The notes under the pieces are model-generated. The model was not told where the DNA came from. It was given only the letters and a program-made list of their open reading frames with translations, and searched no databases. The translations under genes and the position numbers were made by a program. Below, piece by piece: positions 19,452-29,101 of a DNA stretch of 64,000 nucleotides. This DNA is from an uncultured Clostridia bacterium (GTDB taxonomy: Bacteria > Bacillota > Clostridia > Oscillospirales > Ruminococcaceae). Position 1 is the first letter of the stretch. Every line of letters begins with the position of its first letter. The stretch lies in the NCBI GenBank assembly GCA_947510165.1, contig CANNSB010000006.1, positions 24,499 through 88,498 of the forward strand. Direction: 5' to 3'.

Positions 19452-20333
19452 TTAAATAGGTATTATTTCTAAATAATATGTATCTTTTTCCCCAGAAGGG
19501 AGATTATTAATTCCAAATTTATCTTTAAAATCTTTTCCGTCAGATGAAGAATGAGGAAGGGAAGACCAAGGTTCTATACATATAAAGGGAGAATTCTTTT
19601 TATTTGGTGTCCAAAAAGCTAAATGTTCAAATCCTTTAAATAAAACTTTAACACCTTGTCCAGATATTGAGTCAAATAATAGAACATTGTCTGTAGGAAT
19701 ATTTTCGAATATTATCGCATCATCTTTAAAAAGGTTATAATCTAGTTTTATTTTTCCGTTTATGGAAAATGATTTTTTATTATTTAAATTTAATATATCT
19801 TTATCATTATCGTATATGGGAGACAAAAGTTTTTTTGTTGTACCTAATTGTAATACATGGTTTTCAAATATTGTTTTATCTTTATTTAGAGGACAATTAA
19901 ATGCAGGATGAGCGCCAATTCCGTAAAACATTTCTTTTTCATCCATATTAGAAACCTCATATGTTATAGAAATTTTATCATCTTCTAAAAAGTATGAAAT
20001 TATTAAAGAAAATTTAAAAGGAAAAATATTTAAAGTTTTGTTAGAATAGATGAGTTCTAATGCTAAAAAATTTTGTCTATTTTCTATAATTTTAAATTCT
20101 AAGTCTTTGGCGAATCCATGTTTTGGAATAGAGTATATATTATTATTGATTATTGTTTTATTATTTTTAAGCTTACCCACTATAGGGAATAAAATAGGAG
20201 AGCTTTTTGACCAAAAATCAGGATTTCTTTGCCATATATATTCCGTTCCAAAACCATCTTCAAATGACCTTAGTTCTGCTCCTACAGTGTCTATTTTAGC
20301 AACTGAAGAGAGGGTTTTAAGTTCTATAATCAT
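19452..20333 (-). CDS. Aldose 1-epimerase family protein (LacX-like)
   Basis: A 293-residue galactose-mutarotase-like beta-sandwich. Motifs seen are FPIVGKLKNN near residue 50, the catalytic-region segment YGIGAHPAFNCPL near 140, and CIEPWSSLPHSS near 260. These fit the LacX/YeaD-like subgroup rather than GalM. AAAGGAG precedes the ATG. It is last in a minus-strand string sbcD-sbcC-small peptide-epimerase. The sugar substrate is not known. Confidence 0.85.
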   Translation of the reverse strand: MIIELKTLSSVAKIDTVGAELRSFEDGFGTEYIWQRNPDFWSKSSPILFPIVGKLKNNKTIINNNIYSIPKHGFAKDLEFKIIENRQNFLALELIYSNKTLNIFPFKFSLIISYFLEDDKISITYEVSNMDEKEMFYGIGAHPAFNCPLNKDKTIFENHVLQLGTTKKLLSPIYDNDKDILNLNNKKSFSINGKIKLDYNLFKDDAIIFENIPTDNVLLFDSISGQGVKVLFKGFEHLAFWTPNKKNSPFICIEPWSSLPHSSSDGKDFKDKFGINNLPSGEKDTYYLEIIPI

Positions 20334-20347
20334 TAAATATTCTCCTT

Positions 20348-20455
20348 TTATTTTATATCTATATTTGGAGATATTATAAAGTTAAATATGACAATAGATA
20401 TAGCAGAAATTAAAAAGATTATAATAATAAGTTTTTTTATTGTATTATCATTCAT
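20348..20455 (-). CDS. 35-residue single-span membrane peptide
   Basis: A short open frame with an ideal ribosome binding site (AAAGGAGA, about 6 bp before ATG at 20455). The peptide begins MNDNTIKK, has one strongly hydrophobic span of about 22 residues, and ends SPNIDIK. Its stop codon lies in front of the epimerase ribosome binding site, and sbcC ends 16 bp downstream... on the other side the next gene on this strand upstream is not sbcC: sbcC (20472-23411) precedes it in transcription. The placement between two co-directional genes, with its own signal, supports expression. I do not recognise a family. Confidence 0.6.
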   Translation of the reverse strand: MNDNTIKKLIIIIFLISAISIVIFNFIISPNIDIK

Positions 20456-20471
20456 ATAAATCTCCTTTATT

Positions 20472-23411
20472 TTATGAAATGGATATAGAGCTTCCATAAG
20501 AAGAAGAGGAAACATAAATTTTTGTATCTATTCTTTCTTTTAGCTCTTGCACATGAGATATTATACAGACTATTCTACCTGTCTGGGTTAGATTTGTTAA
20601 ACAATTTATAATATTGTCTAAGGAAACGCTGTCTAAAGATCCAAAACCTTCATCTATAAAAAGAGTGTTTATTTCTATTCCACCATAATTTTGAGAAATA
20701 GTATCGGATAATCCAAGAGCAAGAGCAAGAGATGTTTGAAAACTCTCGCCTCCTGAAAGAGTATGGGACTCTCTGTATTTTCCAGTATGGATATCAAAAA
20801 TTTCTAAATCAAGACCAGATTTTTTATTGCCTTGAGATCTATCTGTTTTTCTATTAAGAGAAAATCTCCCATTAGTTATATTATCTAAACGGATATTTGT
20901 AGCATAAATAATTTCGTCAAAATATGAAGTTAGCACAAATGTTTCAAATTTTAATTTAGATTCATTTTTTCCAGATGAAATATCATTTAATAATGAAATA
21001 TTTTGATGGTCTTCTATTAAAATTTCTAATTCTGAAAAGATTTGTTTTATTTTTATTGATATTATATCTAATTTATTGATATTAGTTTTTGTATCTATGA
21101 TTATTGAATTCAAATTTTTAAGATCTTCATTAATATTATATAATAGAGTTTTCATACTATCTATATCAAATTTTTCTTTTCCATCTAAATCTTTATTTAT
21201 ATTTTTTAATATTAAATTTTTTTCAGACATATTATCGAAAAAATCATCAACTTCTTTTTTTATAGTGTCATAATTATTTTCTATATGCATAATATCATCT
21301 ATATAATCTAAATTTAATATTTTTGCTTTATGCATAAATTCTTTTAGGTTATTTTTTTTATATAAAATATCTTTTTCAATATAATATATATTGTTTTTAC
21401 AATCTAATAAATTTTCTGTAGTATAGTTAATATTAATGCAAGAAGTATTATAATCTAGTTCATATTTTTTAATTTTTTTTTCTATAGTATCTAATATATT
21501 TTTCAAAGATGAAATATTTTTATTTATATCAGAAATATTTATATTTTTTTCAGATAAGCTTGATATAATAACCTGATATTCAAGTGATCCTTGTTCTATT
21601 GAATTTTTTATTATAGATAATTTTTCTTTCTCCTTGATAGATTTTTTTTCTAAATCAGATATATTTTCATTATATTTTAAAGATTTAACATTTTCTAAAA
21701 TTTTATGGGATATTAAATCTTTTTTATATATAAGATTTTTTTTAATATTATATATAAATTCATAATTATTAAATTGATATTTATTATATTCATAATCAAT
21801 AATAATATCAGAAGATATTGATTTTAATTTATCTATATTTTCTTTAATAATCCATTTTTGTTTTTCTACATCTTGAAGATGTGTTGTATATATTGTATTT
21901 AAATTTTGCAAATCTATATATGATATAGAATCTTTGTTTTTTTTTGCTTTGTTTGGATGGGTTGTATTTCCACAAACTGGACAAGATTGATTTTCTAATA
22001 ATTCTTTTGCAAGGGAATAAGATATAGACTTATTATAAATATAAGTTTTATTAATATAATCTTTTTCTAATGTTTTTGATAACTCTAGTGATTTATCAAG
22101 GGATAGGATATTTTTTATAATTAAGTTTATTTGATTTATTTGATTTTCTATGTCTACTAAATTTTCTTCTAAAATTTTATTTTGTAGAGCATTTTCTATA
22201 TTTTTTATATCTAAAATGATAATTTCTAAATTATTTTTATTTTTTAATACATTTTGATAAACTTCATCTTTTTTTTGAATTATAGGTATAGTTTTATTAA
22301 GATTTTCTATATCAGAATATATGTTGTTTTTTGATTGTATTAATTCTGGTATAGTTTTATAAAGCTTATTTATATCTTCATGTAGAATATTAAATTTCGA
22401 TAAATCTTTATTTAAACTATCTAGTTTTTTCAAATATTTTTGATATTGGTTATTAAGATTTTCTATATCTTTTTTTAATAAAAGTATTGGATATAGATTA
22501 TCATATTTTTTCAATAAATTATCTTTTGAAATTATTTTATCTTTTTTATTATTTATAATATTTATCTCAGCTTCTATTTCAAATTTTTGATCAAACTTTT
22601 TATTAATATCTATAGCATATTGTATATTTATTAAATTTTTATCTTTATTTTTAATATCAATAATATTTTGTGTAGATATATAAGTGTTGGATAATTTTTC
22701 TTTTTCTTTTTCTAAATATTTTAAAATATATTCTTTATCTATATGATCTATACTTATATTTTCATCTAAAAAATCTATATCTTTAATTATATTTTTTTTA
22801 ATTTCAAATTTTTGGTCTAGAATACGCTTTTTTTCTTGTTCTAAATTTTTTAAATTTTCTGAAAATTGTTGAAATTTATGAGTAGAAAATATATTTCTAA
22901 ACAAGGATTCTTTTTCATCACTAGAAGCTTGAAGAAGCTTTTGAAACTCTCCTTGTGCTAGCATAACGATTTTAGAAAATTGTAATTGATTTAACCCAAT
23001 AATTTCTAAAATTTTTTGATTAACTTCAGATATTCCTTCTATAACCGTTTGATCTGGAAGTATCAATTCTGCTTTAGGTTTTGTATCTGTTATTGTGTTT
23101 TTAGATGTAATTTTTTTTCTCTTCATAACACGTTTTATATTATAGATTTGATTTTTTATAGAAAATGTAAAATCCACATAAGTTTCGTCTTTGTTAGAAG
23201 AAAAATCGCTCTGCATACTTTCAGCTTTACGAATAGTTCCGCTAGATTTTCCATATAAAGAGAATGTTATAGCGTCATAGATAGATGTTTTTCCAGCACC
23301 AGTAGGACCAGTAATAAGAAATATATTATTTTTTATTACTTGTTTAAAGTCTATGGACTGTTCATTTAAAAAAGGACCAAAATTTTTTATAGTAAGAAAT
23401 AGTGGTATCAT
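20472..23411 (-). CDS. sbcC: Exonuclease subunit SbcC
   Basis: SbcC is the SMC-like ATPase of the SbcCD nuclease, which cleaves DNA hairpins and blocked ends. The 979-residue protein has Walker A GPTGAGKTS near residue 35 and long Lys/Glu/Asn-rich coiled coils. The central zinc hook is CPVCG (near 480). At the end are the ABC signature LSGGESFQTSLALALGLS and Walker B INTLFIDEGFGSLD. It starts 20 bp after the sbcD stop. It is coherent with addAB in this same window as double-strand break machinery. Confidence 0.95.
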   Translation of the reverse strand: MIPLFLTIKNFGPFLNEQSIDFKQVIKNNIFLITGPTGAGKTSIYDAITFSLYGKSSGTIRKAESMQSDFSSNKDETYVDFTFSIKNQIYNIKRVMKRKKITSKNTITDTKPKAELILPDQTVIEGISEVNQKILEIIGLNQLQFSKIVMLAQGEFQKLLQASSDEKESLFRNIFSTHKFQQFSENLKNLEQEKKRILDQKFEIKKNIIKDIDFLDENISIDHIDKEYILKYLEKEKEKLSNTYISTQNIIDIKNKDKNLINIQYAIDINKKFDQKFEIEAEINIINNKKDKIISKDNLLKKYDNLYPILLLKKDIENLNNQYQKYLKKLDSLNKDLSKFNILHEDINKLYKTIPELIQSKNNIYSDIENLNKTIPIIQKKDEVYQNVLKNKNNLEIIILDIKNIENALQNKILEENLVDIENQINQINLIIKNILSLDKSLELSKTLEKDYINKTYIYNKSISYSLAKELLENQSCPVCGNTTHPNKAKKNKDSISYIDLQNLNTIYTTHLQDVEKQKWIIKENIDKLKSISSDIIIDYEYNKYQFNNYEFIYNIKKNLIYKKDLISHKILENVKSLKYNENISDLEKKSIKEKEKLSIIKNSIEQGSLEYQVIISSLSEKNINISDINKNISSLKNILDTIEKKIKKYELDYNTSCININYTTENLLDCKNNIYYIEKDILYKKNNLKEFMHKAKILNLDYIDDIMHIENNYDTIKKEVDDFFDNMSEKNLILKNINKDLDGKEKFDIDSMKTLLYNINEDLKNLNSIIIDTKTNINKLDIISIKIKQIFSELEILIEDHQNISLLNDISSGKNESKLKFETFVLTSYFDEIIYATNIRLDNITNGRFSLNRKTDRSQGNKKSGLDLEIFDIHTGKYRESHTLSGGESFQTSLALALGLSDTISQNYGGIEINTLFIDEGFGSLDSVSLDNIINCLTNLTQTGRIVCIISHVQELKERIDTKIYVSSSSYGSSISIS

Positions 23412-23431
23412 ATTTTCAGTCTCCTTAAAGT

Positions 23432-24559
23432 TTATATGATATTATTTATGATATCTATTTGATCTTTTGTTAGGTCATCTTTGGCTATAGTTTTATAAAA
23501 AGTTTTAAATATTTGTGGAACAGTTTTATTTATGATAGCATCTTTTTGGATAGAGTTTATATTTGTTGAAATCTGTTTATTTATAAATTTAACACCCATT
23601 ATATTAGGAAAAATAGTTTTTAGCTTATTTATAGGTTCTATGATATTTTCTGTATTTGTTATATGAACAAATACATAATCTTCAGAGTAGTGTTCTTCAA
23701 AATTTATATTATAAAAATCTTCTGAAATAAGAATCATATCTCGTTTAGGGATAAAAGGAATTTTACTAATATTTAGATTATTTTTATCTATAATATCTAT
23801 TATAGTAAAACTTTTTTTTTGACTAATTTCACTTTGAGAATATTTTAGTATAGACCCAGAATATGCAGATTTTTTTTCCACAACCTTTTGGGAAGAATGT
23901 AGATGCCCTAGAGTGGAATAATCAAATATATTTAAATATGAAGCATCAATAATATCAATTCCACCTAAAGATATTTCTGATTCCGAAAAGATTGTTTGGG
24001 ATTTTTCACCTTTTAAATTTGAAAAAAATCCATGGGCGATAGATATATTTATCTCAGAATGGTTTATATTAGGGGAAATATATTTTATATATTGTTTAAA
24101 AGAATCATTGAAAGTTTTTATATTTTGGTTTTCTAGAATATTTTTTCCTTTTAAAACAGAAAAATAAGGAATAGGATAAAAATTTACGATTAATTTATCT
24201 TTAATAATTTTTATTGGCTTTATATCTTTGGATATGTTTCCTATTATATAAAGGCCTTTAGATTCCATAATAAAATTTAAATGAGATAGTCTATCAGGAG
24301 AATCATGATTTCCAGCAATGGCTATAATATATGTATTAGAATATTTTATAATATTACAAAAAAAATTATTTACAATAACGATTGATTCGACAGATGGAAT
24401 AGGACGATCATATAAATCTCCTGCAATAATTAAAACATCTATATCGTTATTTAATATAAAATTTTCTAATTGTTTTAAAATAATTATTTGATCTTCTATC
24501 ATACTATAATTATTTACAATTTTTCCTATATGCCAGTCGGATGTATGTAATATTTTCAT
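23432..24559 (-). CDS. sbcD: Exonuclease subunit SbcD
   Basis: SbcD is the Mre11-like metallophosphoesterase of SbcCD. The metal-binding motifs appear in order: HTSDWHIGK at residues 5-13, IAGDLYDRP near 45, AGNHDSPDR near 83, and later AHGFF and GHLHSSQ. The length of 375 residues is typical. It is the first gene of the minus-strand string and is divergent from the spore protein gene. Confidence 0.95.
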   Translation of the reverse strand: MKILHTSDWHIGKIVNNYSMIEDQIIILKQLENFILNNDIDVLIIAGDLYDRPIPSVESIVIVNNFFCNIIKYSNTYIIAIAGNHDSPDRLSHLNFIMESKGLYIIGNISKDIKPIKIIKDKLIVNFYPIPYFSVLKGKNILENQNIKTFNDSFKQYIKYISPNINHSEINISIAHGFFSNLKGEKSQTIFSESEISLGGIDIIDASYLNIFDYSTLGHLHSSQKVVEKKSAYSGSILKYSQSEISQKKSFTIIDIIDKNNLNISKIPFIPKRDMILISEDFYNINFEEHYSEDYVFVHITNTENIIEPINKLKTIFPNIMGVKFINKQISTNINSIQKDAIINKTVPQIFKTFYKTIAKDDLTKDQIDIINNII

Positions 24560-24748
24560 TTTATGCTCCTTAAATACAAGAGTATCTTTAAATTATATAG
24601 TAAAAAAAAATGTTTTGCAAAGATAAATATTAAAAAAAATTTATATTTAAAATCCAAAAAATACCTGTAATAGTTTTGAATCAAGAGCACATAATATAAA
24701 TGCAAGCGCAAACGAAATTAAATTTATTGAATAGAAGGAGATTTAAAA

Positions 24749-24934
24749 ATGGGAAAAATAATTGTGCCACAAGCTAAAGAAGCGTTAGAGAGATTTAAAA
24801 TGGAAGCAGCGTCTGAGGTTGGAGTAGATCTTAAAAATGGTTATAATGGAGATTTGACATCAAGACAAGCAGGATCTATAGGTGGACAGATGGTTAAGAA
24901 GATGATAGAAGCATATGAAAATAGTATAAAATAA
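24749..24934 (+). CDS. Alpha/beta-type small acid-soluble spore protein
   Basis: These 61-residue proteins coat and protect DNA in dormant spores and are cut by the GPR protease on germination. The family pattern is plain: FKMEAASEVGV includes the GPR site region, and LTSRQAGSIGGQMVKKMI is the conserved C-terminal block. AAGGAG lies before the ATG. Expression would be expected from SigG in the forespore; I see a CATAATA at 24690-24696 but no convincing -35 box. A strong bidirectional terminator follows. Confidence 0.95.
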   Translation: MGKIIVPQAKEALERFKMEAASEVGVDLKNGYNGDLTSRQAGSIGGQMVKKMIEAYENSIK

Positions 24935-24988
24935 TATGAATAGAAATATATTATATTATTATTTAATATTTTTAAATTAGATAGAATT

Positions 24989-25052
24989 ATAAAATTAAAA
25001 AAAATCATTGAAATAAATTACAATTTATTTCAATGATTTTTTTTAATTTTAT
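24989..25052. terminator. Bidirectional terminator between the spore protein gene and rpmB
   Basis: A 31-bp inverted repeat (arms 24989-25019 and 25022-25052) with A and T runs at both outer ends. It can stop both converging genes. Confidence 0.88.
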
Positions 25053-25062
25053 AGAAAAGGTA

Positions 25063-25251
25063 TTATCCTGCACGTTGTACTTTATTAGAACGAAGACAAC
25101 GGGTGCAGGCATATATTCTACAGTTAGTTCCATTAACAACAGCCCGTACACGTTGAACATTTGGTTTCCATTTTCTGTTTGATCTTCTGTGAGAATGAGA
25201 AACTTTTATACCAAAAGAAACCCCTTTATCACAAACGAAGCATTTAGCCAT
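25063..25251 (-). CDS. rpmB: 50S ribosomal protein L28
   Basis: 62 residues beginning MAKCFVCDKG, with the L28 core VSHSHRRSNRKWKPN and RVRAVV. Two CxxC pairs (CFVC and CTRC) show it is the zinc-binding form. I chose the ATG at 25251, 7 bp after AGGAGGT; an upstream GTG lies inside the ribosome binding site. Confidence 0.96.
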   Translation of the reverse strand: MAKCFVCDKGVSFGIKVSHSHRRSNRKWKPNVQRVRAVVNGTNCRIYACTRCLRSNKVQRAG

Positions 25252-25324
25252 AATCTGCACCTCCTAAATATAAATCTTTATAAGTTTACCATAAAAAAAA
25301 ATTAAAATCAAGTATAAAAACATG

Positions 25325-25353
25325 TTGACATATATTAAAAAATAGTATAGAAT
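25325..25353 (+). promoter_or_regulatory. SigA-type promoter of the second tRNA operon
   Basis: TTGACA at 25325-25330, 17 bp, TAGAAT at 25348-25353. The tRNA begins 10 bp later. Its sequence is unrelated to the first operon's promoter, so only the transcribed part was duplicated. Confidence 0.75.
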
Positions 25354-25363
25354 ATAATACGTT

Positions 25364-25439
25364 GGGAGCATAGCTCAGCTGGGAGAGCACCTGCCTTACA
25401 AGCAGGGGGTCACAGGTTCGAGCCCTGTTGTTCCCACCA
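25364..25439 (+). tRNA. tRNA-Val (anticodon TAC), second copy
   Basis: Base-for-base identical to the gene at 5755-5830, with encoded CCA. It opens the Val-Asp-Phe-Gly operon. Confidence 0.97.
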
Positions 25440-25442
25440 TTT

Positions 25443-25519
25443 GGCCCGTTAGTTCAGTTGGTTAGAACGCTAGCCTGTCACGCTAGAGGTCGACGGTTCG
25501 AGTCCGTTACGGGTCGCCA
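25443..25519 (+). tRNA. tRNA-Asp (anticodon GTC), second copy
   Basis: Identical to 5834-5910, including the 3-bp spacer before it. CCA is encoded. Confidence 0.97.
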
Positions 25520-25550
25520 TTTTAAAAAAACTATATATAGATATGCCTTT

Positions 25551-25626
25551 GCCTCTGTAGCTCAGTCGGTAGAGCAGGGGACTGAAAATCCCCGTGTCGG
25601 CGGTTCGATTCCGTCCGGAGGCACCA
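25551..25626 (+). tRNA. tRNA-Phe (anticodon GAA), second copy
   Basis: Identical to 5942-6017, including the 31-bp spacer before it. The duplication ends at its CCA. Confidence 0.97.
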
Positions 25627-25642
25627 TTTTTTTAAATTTTTT

Positions 25643-25718
25643 GCGGGTTTAGCTCATCTGGTAGAGCGCCACCTTGCCAAGGTGGAGGTAGCGAGTTCGA
25701 GCCTCGTAACCCGCTCCA
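25643..25718 (+). tRNA. tRNA-Gly (anticodon GCC)
   Basis: The acceptor GCGGGTT/AACCCGC is perfect. Anticodon stem CCACC/GGTGG holds loop TTGCCAA, giving GCC. CCA is encoded. glyA, which makes glycine, follows after a terminator. Confidence 0.97.
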
Positions 25719-25731
25719 AAACTTTGTTATG

Positions 25732-25770
25732 GTAGACAGTCCCTTTTTTATAAGGGTGCTGTCTACTTTT
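25732..25770 (+). terminator. Terminator between tRNA-Gly and glyA
   Basis: Stem GTAGACAG/CTGTCTAC with an inner CCCTT/AAGGG helix and a small internal bulge, followed by TTTT. Only 22 bp remain before the glyA start, leaving no room for a separate promoter. Confidence 0.7.
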
Positions 25771-25792
25771 ATTTATTAAGGAGGATATTATT

Positions 25793-27049
25793 ATGGATTA
25801 TAAAAAAATAATAACAGGAAAAAATTTATCAACTTTTGATTTAGAGGTTTCAGAAAATATACAAAATGAATATATTAGACAAGAAAAAACCATAGAGCTT
25901 ATAGCAAGTGAAAATATTGCATCTGAAAATATAATGATGACTATGGCAACAGTTCTTACTAATAAATATGCAGAAGGATATCCAGGAAAAAGATATTATG
26001 GTGGATGTAATTATGTAGATAATATCGAAAATTTGGCTATTGATAGAGCGAAAACTTTGTTTAAATCAGAATACGCAAATGTACAGCCTCATTCAGGATC
26101 TCAAGCAAATATGGCTGTATATTTTGCTTTGTTGGAAAAAGGAGATACGGTGGTGGGTATGTCTTTAAATTCTGGAGGACATCTAACCCATGGTTTAGGT
26201 ATAAATTTTTCTGGACGAGATTATAATTTTATTGGATATTCCGTTGATGAGAAGACACATCTTATAGATTATACTCAGGTTAGAGATTTGGCAAAAATGC
26301 ATAATCCAAAGATGATTGTAGCAGGAGCAAGTGCATATACTAGAGAGATAGATTTTAAAAAATTTAGAGATATAGCGGATGAAGTTGGAGCTATACTAAT
26401 GGTTGATATGGCTCATATAGCAGGTTTAGTTGCAGCTGGTATTCATCCTTCTCCAATAAAATATGCAGATGTTGTGACATCTACAACACATAAAACTTTG
26501 AGAGGACCTAGAGGAGGTCTAATATTAGGAAAAAAAGAAATAGGAACTAAGATAGATAAAGCAATATTCCCTGGAATACAAGGAGGGCCTTTAATGCATG
26601 TCATAGCGGGAAAAGCTGTTTGTTTTAAAGAGGCATCTACAGAAGAATTTAAAATATATCAAAAACAGGTTATTTTAAATTCAAAATCTTTAGAATATAA
26701 TCTTATATCCAAAGGTTTCAAACTTATCTCTAATGGAACAGATAATCATATGTTATTAATAGATCTAACCAACTTTAATGTTACGGGCAAAGAGATGGAA
26801 AAACGATTAGATTTAGTAGATATAACTGTAAATAAAAACACAATTCCTTCAGAAAAATCGAGCCCTATGATAACGAGTGGGATAAGAATAGGAACACCTG
26901 CAATTACAACCAGAGGTTTTATAGAAGAAGATATGAAAACTATAGCAGAATGTTTATACCTTACTGCTACAAATTTTGAAAATAATATAGATTTAATAAA
27001 ACAGAAAGTTTCAACTATGTGTAATTGTTATCCTATATATAGAAACTAG
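25793..27049 (+). CDS. glyA: Serine hydroxymethyltransferase
   Basis: GlyA converts serine and tetrahydrofolate to glycine and methylene-tetrahydrofolate, using PLP. At 418 residues it has the normal length. Motifs include [35 protein letters not shown] and the PLP lysine in [20 protein letters not shown] lies before the ATG. No promoter is visible between the tRNA terminator and the gene, so it may depend on read-through from the tRNA operon. rarA follows after 10 bp. Confidence 0.96.
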   Translation: MDYKKIITGKNLSTFDLEVSENIQNEYIRQEKTIELIASENIASENIMMTMATVLTNKYAEGYPGKRYYGGCNYVDNIENLAIDRAKTLFKSEYANVQPHSGSQANMAVYFALLEKGDTVVGMSLNSGGHLTHGLGINFSGRDYNFIGYSVDEKTHLIDYTQVRDLAKMHNPKMIVAGASAYTREIDFKKFRDIADEVGAILMVDMAHIAGLVAAGIHPSPIKYADVVTSTTHKTLRGPRGGLILGKKEIGTKIDKAIFPGIQGGPLMHVIAGKAVCFKEASTEEFKIYQKQVILNSKSLEYNLISKGFKLISNGTDNHMLLIDLTNFNVTGKEMEKRLDLVDITVNKNTIPSEKSSPMITSGIRIGTPAITTRGFIEEDMKTIAECLYLTATNFENNIDLIKQKVSTMCNCYPIYRN

Positions 27050-27059
27050 AGGATTTATA

Positions 27060-28319
27060 ATGAAAAGCAAATTATCTGAACTTATTAGGCCTAAAACTTT
27101 TGATGATATAGTTGGTCAGGATCATATTATTGGAAAAGGAAAAGTTTTTAGGAATTTTTTAGATAAAGATAGGATAGCCAGCTTTATATTTTATGGACCA
27201 TCAGGAGTTGGAAAGACTTCTTTATCAAAAGTTATTGCTATATCAGGAAAAAGAAAAATTTATTATTTAAATGGAACAGATTTATCAACATCAGAAATAA
27301 AGAGCATATTATTAGAGGTTGAACTAGATATATCCAAATCAGGAGCTATTATATATATAGATGAAATACAGTATTTAAATAAAAAACAACAGCAAACTTT
27401 ATTGAATTATATAGAAGAAGGAAAACTTAATTTAATAGCTTCAACAACAGAAAATCCACATATATGCATACATAAAGCTATAATTAGTAGATGTTTAATA
27501 TTGGAGTTTAAACCTTTGAATGTTGATGATATAGCTAAAGTTTTAAAAAAATCTATTAAATATTTAAAAGAAGAAATGGAATTAGATATTGATATATCTG
27601 ATAAAGGAATACAAGATATAGCAATATATTCTTCTGGAGATATAAGAAAAGGTATAAATCTTTTGGATGTAGTTATAAATTCTTTAGATGAAAATATATA
27701 TAATATTTTAAAGATAGAAGATGAATATCTAAAAGATTTTTTGTCTGAAAATGGGTTTAGAGCTTGTGGAGGAGAGGATAATACATATAATCTTCTTTCT
27801 GCTTTTCATAAATCTATAAGAGGATCTGATGAAAATGCAGCATTATTGTATATGTCAAAGCTTTTAGAATTTTCGAAGATGGAAGATATAATAAGAAGAT
27901 TGTTGGTTATATCTTGTGAGGATATTGGTATGGCGTATCCTAGAGCCATATGTATTGTTGAAAGTTGTATTAATTCTGCCCTTAAAGTTGGAATGCCAGA
28001 AGCTAGAATTATTTTATCACAAGCGGTAATATTTCTTTCTAATTGTCCAAAATCTAATAGTGTTTATCTAGCAATAAAACAAGCAATGTTGGATTCTAGT
28101 TCTATAGATATGTATAATATTCCAGAATACTTAAAGCATTTTCAATTTGGAGAAGATAAAAAGATATATAAATATCCGCATGATTATAAACAAAGTTTTA
28201 TAGACCAAGAATATATGCCAAAAGGTTTTGAAGATAAAAAATACTATTATCCAAAAGATAATAGTGTAGAAAAAAAGATAAAAATGTTTATACAAAAAAA
28301 GAAGGTGGATTCTAATTAA
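27060..28319 (+). CDS. rarA: Replication-associated recombination protein A
   Basis: RarA (MgsA) is a clamp-loader-like AAA+ ATPase acting at stalled replication forks. The N terminus LIRPKTFDDIVGQDHIIG is characteristic. Walker A GPSGVGKTS is near residues 45-53, Walker B IIYIDEIQ near 98, followed by a sensor region STTENPH. The C-terminal helical tetramerisation domain includes FHKSIRGSDENAAL and CEDIGMAYP. The length of 419 residues is as expected. It is probably co-transcribed with glyA and ends in a perfect palindromic terminator. Confidence 0.93.
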   Translation: MKSKLSELIRPKTFDDIVGQDHIIGKGKVFRNFLDKDRIASFIFYGPSGVGKTSLSKVIAISGKRKIYYLNGTDLSTSEIKSILLEVELDISKSGAIIYIDEIQYLNKKQQQTLLNYIEEGKLNLIASTTENPHICIHKAIISRCLILEFKPLNVDDIAKVLKKSIKYLKEEMELDIDISDKGIQDIAIYSSGDIRKGINLLDVVINSLDENIYNILKIEDEYLKDFLSENGFRACGGEDNTYNLLSAFHKSIRGSDENAALLYMSKLLEFSKMEDIIRRLLVISCEDIGMAYPRAICIVESCINSALKVGMPEARIILSQAVIFLSNCPKSNSVYLAIKQAMLDSSSIDMYNIPEYLKHFQFGEDKKIYKYPHDYKQSFIDQEYMPKGFEDKKYYYPKDNSVEKKIKMFIQKKKVDSN

Positions 28320-28340
28320 TTAGAATCCACCTTCTTTTTT
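28295..28340. terminator. Bidirectional terminator between rarA and tpx
   Basis: A perfect 34-bp palindrome at 28301-28334 with A and T runs on both sides. It overlaps the last codons of rarA. Confidence 0.88.
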
Positions 28341-28357
28341 AAAAATTTATAAAATAT

Positions 28358-28849
28358 TTAGATATTTTTAGCTGCATCTAAAATTTTATCATAACTTGGA
28401 TGATTAGTTATTTCAGAAAGATATTCTGCAAAAACAACTTTATTATTAGCGTCTAAAACAAAACTAGCTCTAGTAGTTAAAGCAAGTTCTTCTATAAAAA
28501 CACCAATAGATTTAGATAGATCACGATTTTTATAATCAGATAGAACTTTAACATTGCTAATATTTGAAGCACCACACCATCTTGATTGTGCAAAAGGAAG
28601 ATCCATAGAGATAGTATAGCAAGTTATATTGTTTAGTTTAGAAACTTCATCATTAAAACGTTTAATTTCTTGATCACAAACAGGAGTATCTAAAGAAGGA
28701 ACAGCTATAACAATTTTTGCTCCTGATTCTTTAGTTATATCTAAACTTGAAAGATCGTTATTCACAATATCTTTAGAAGGAAATATATCACCAACGGAAA
28801 GTTGTAATCCGATTAAAGTTAAAGGGGCACCATTAAAAGTAACTTTCAT
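28358..28849 (-). CDS. tpx: Thiol peroxidase
   Basis: Tpx is an atypical two-cysteine peroxiredoxin that reduces peroxides using thioredoxin. The peroxidatic cysteine lies in DTPVCDQEI near residue 58 and the resolving cysteine in SRWCGAS near 92. The 163-residue length fits. It is a single-gene unit, divergent from the OpuC-type operon. Confidence 0.94.
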   Translation of the reverse strand: MKVTFNGAPLTLIGLQLSVGDIFPSKDIVNNDLSSLDITKESGAKIVIAVPSLDTPVCDQEIKRFNDEVSKLNNITCYTISMDLPFAQSRWCGASNISNVKVLSDYKNRDLSKSIGVFIEELALTTRASFVLDANNKVVFAEYLSEITNHPSYDKILDAAKNI

Positions 28850-28987
28850 AGTTATTATCCACCTTATATTTATTATTTTATGTATATTTACAAATAAAAT
28901 ATACCAATTAAATATAGATAATATTAGTATATATTATGAATATAAAATAAATTAAGATCAAAATACAGGTTAATATTTTAACGAATT

Positions 28988-29005
28988 AGTTTATCTAAAT
29001 AAACT
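28988..29005. promoter_or_regulatory. Inverted repeat in the tpx-opu intergenic region
   Basis: AGTTTAT-CTAA-ATAAACT is a 7-bp dyad in the 252-bp gap between divergent tpx and the osmolyte importer. It could be an operator for either gene. The match is short and the region is AT-rich. Confidence 0.3.
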
Positions 29006-29101
29006 TGCTAAATAAATTATTAAAACTTTACAATGTTGTTTAAATATGCGATTATATCATAAGATATATTATGTATTTAAAATATAAGTATGGAGATTAT
29101 T

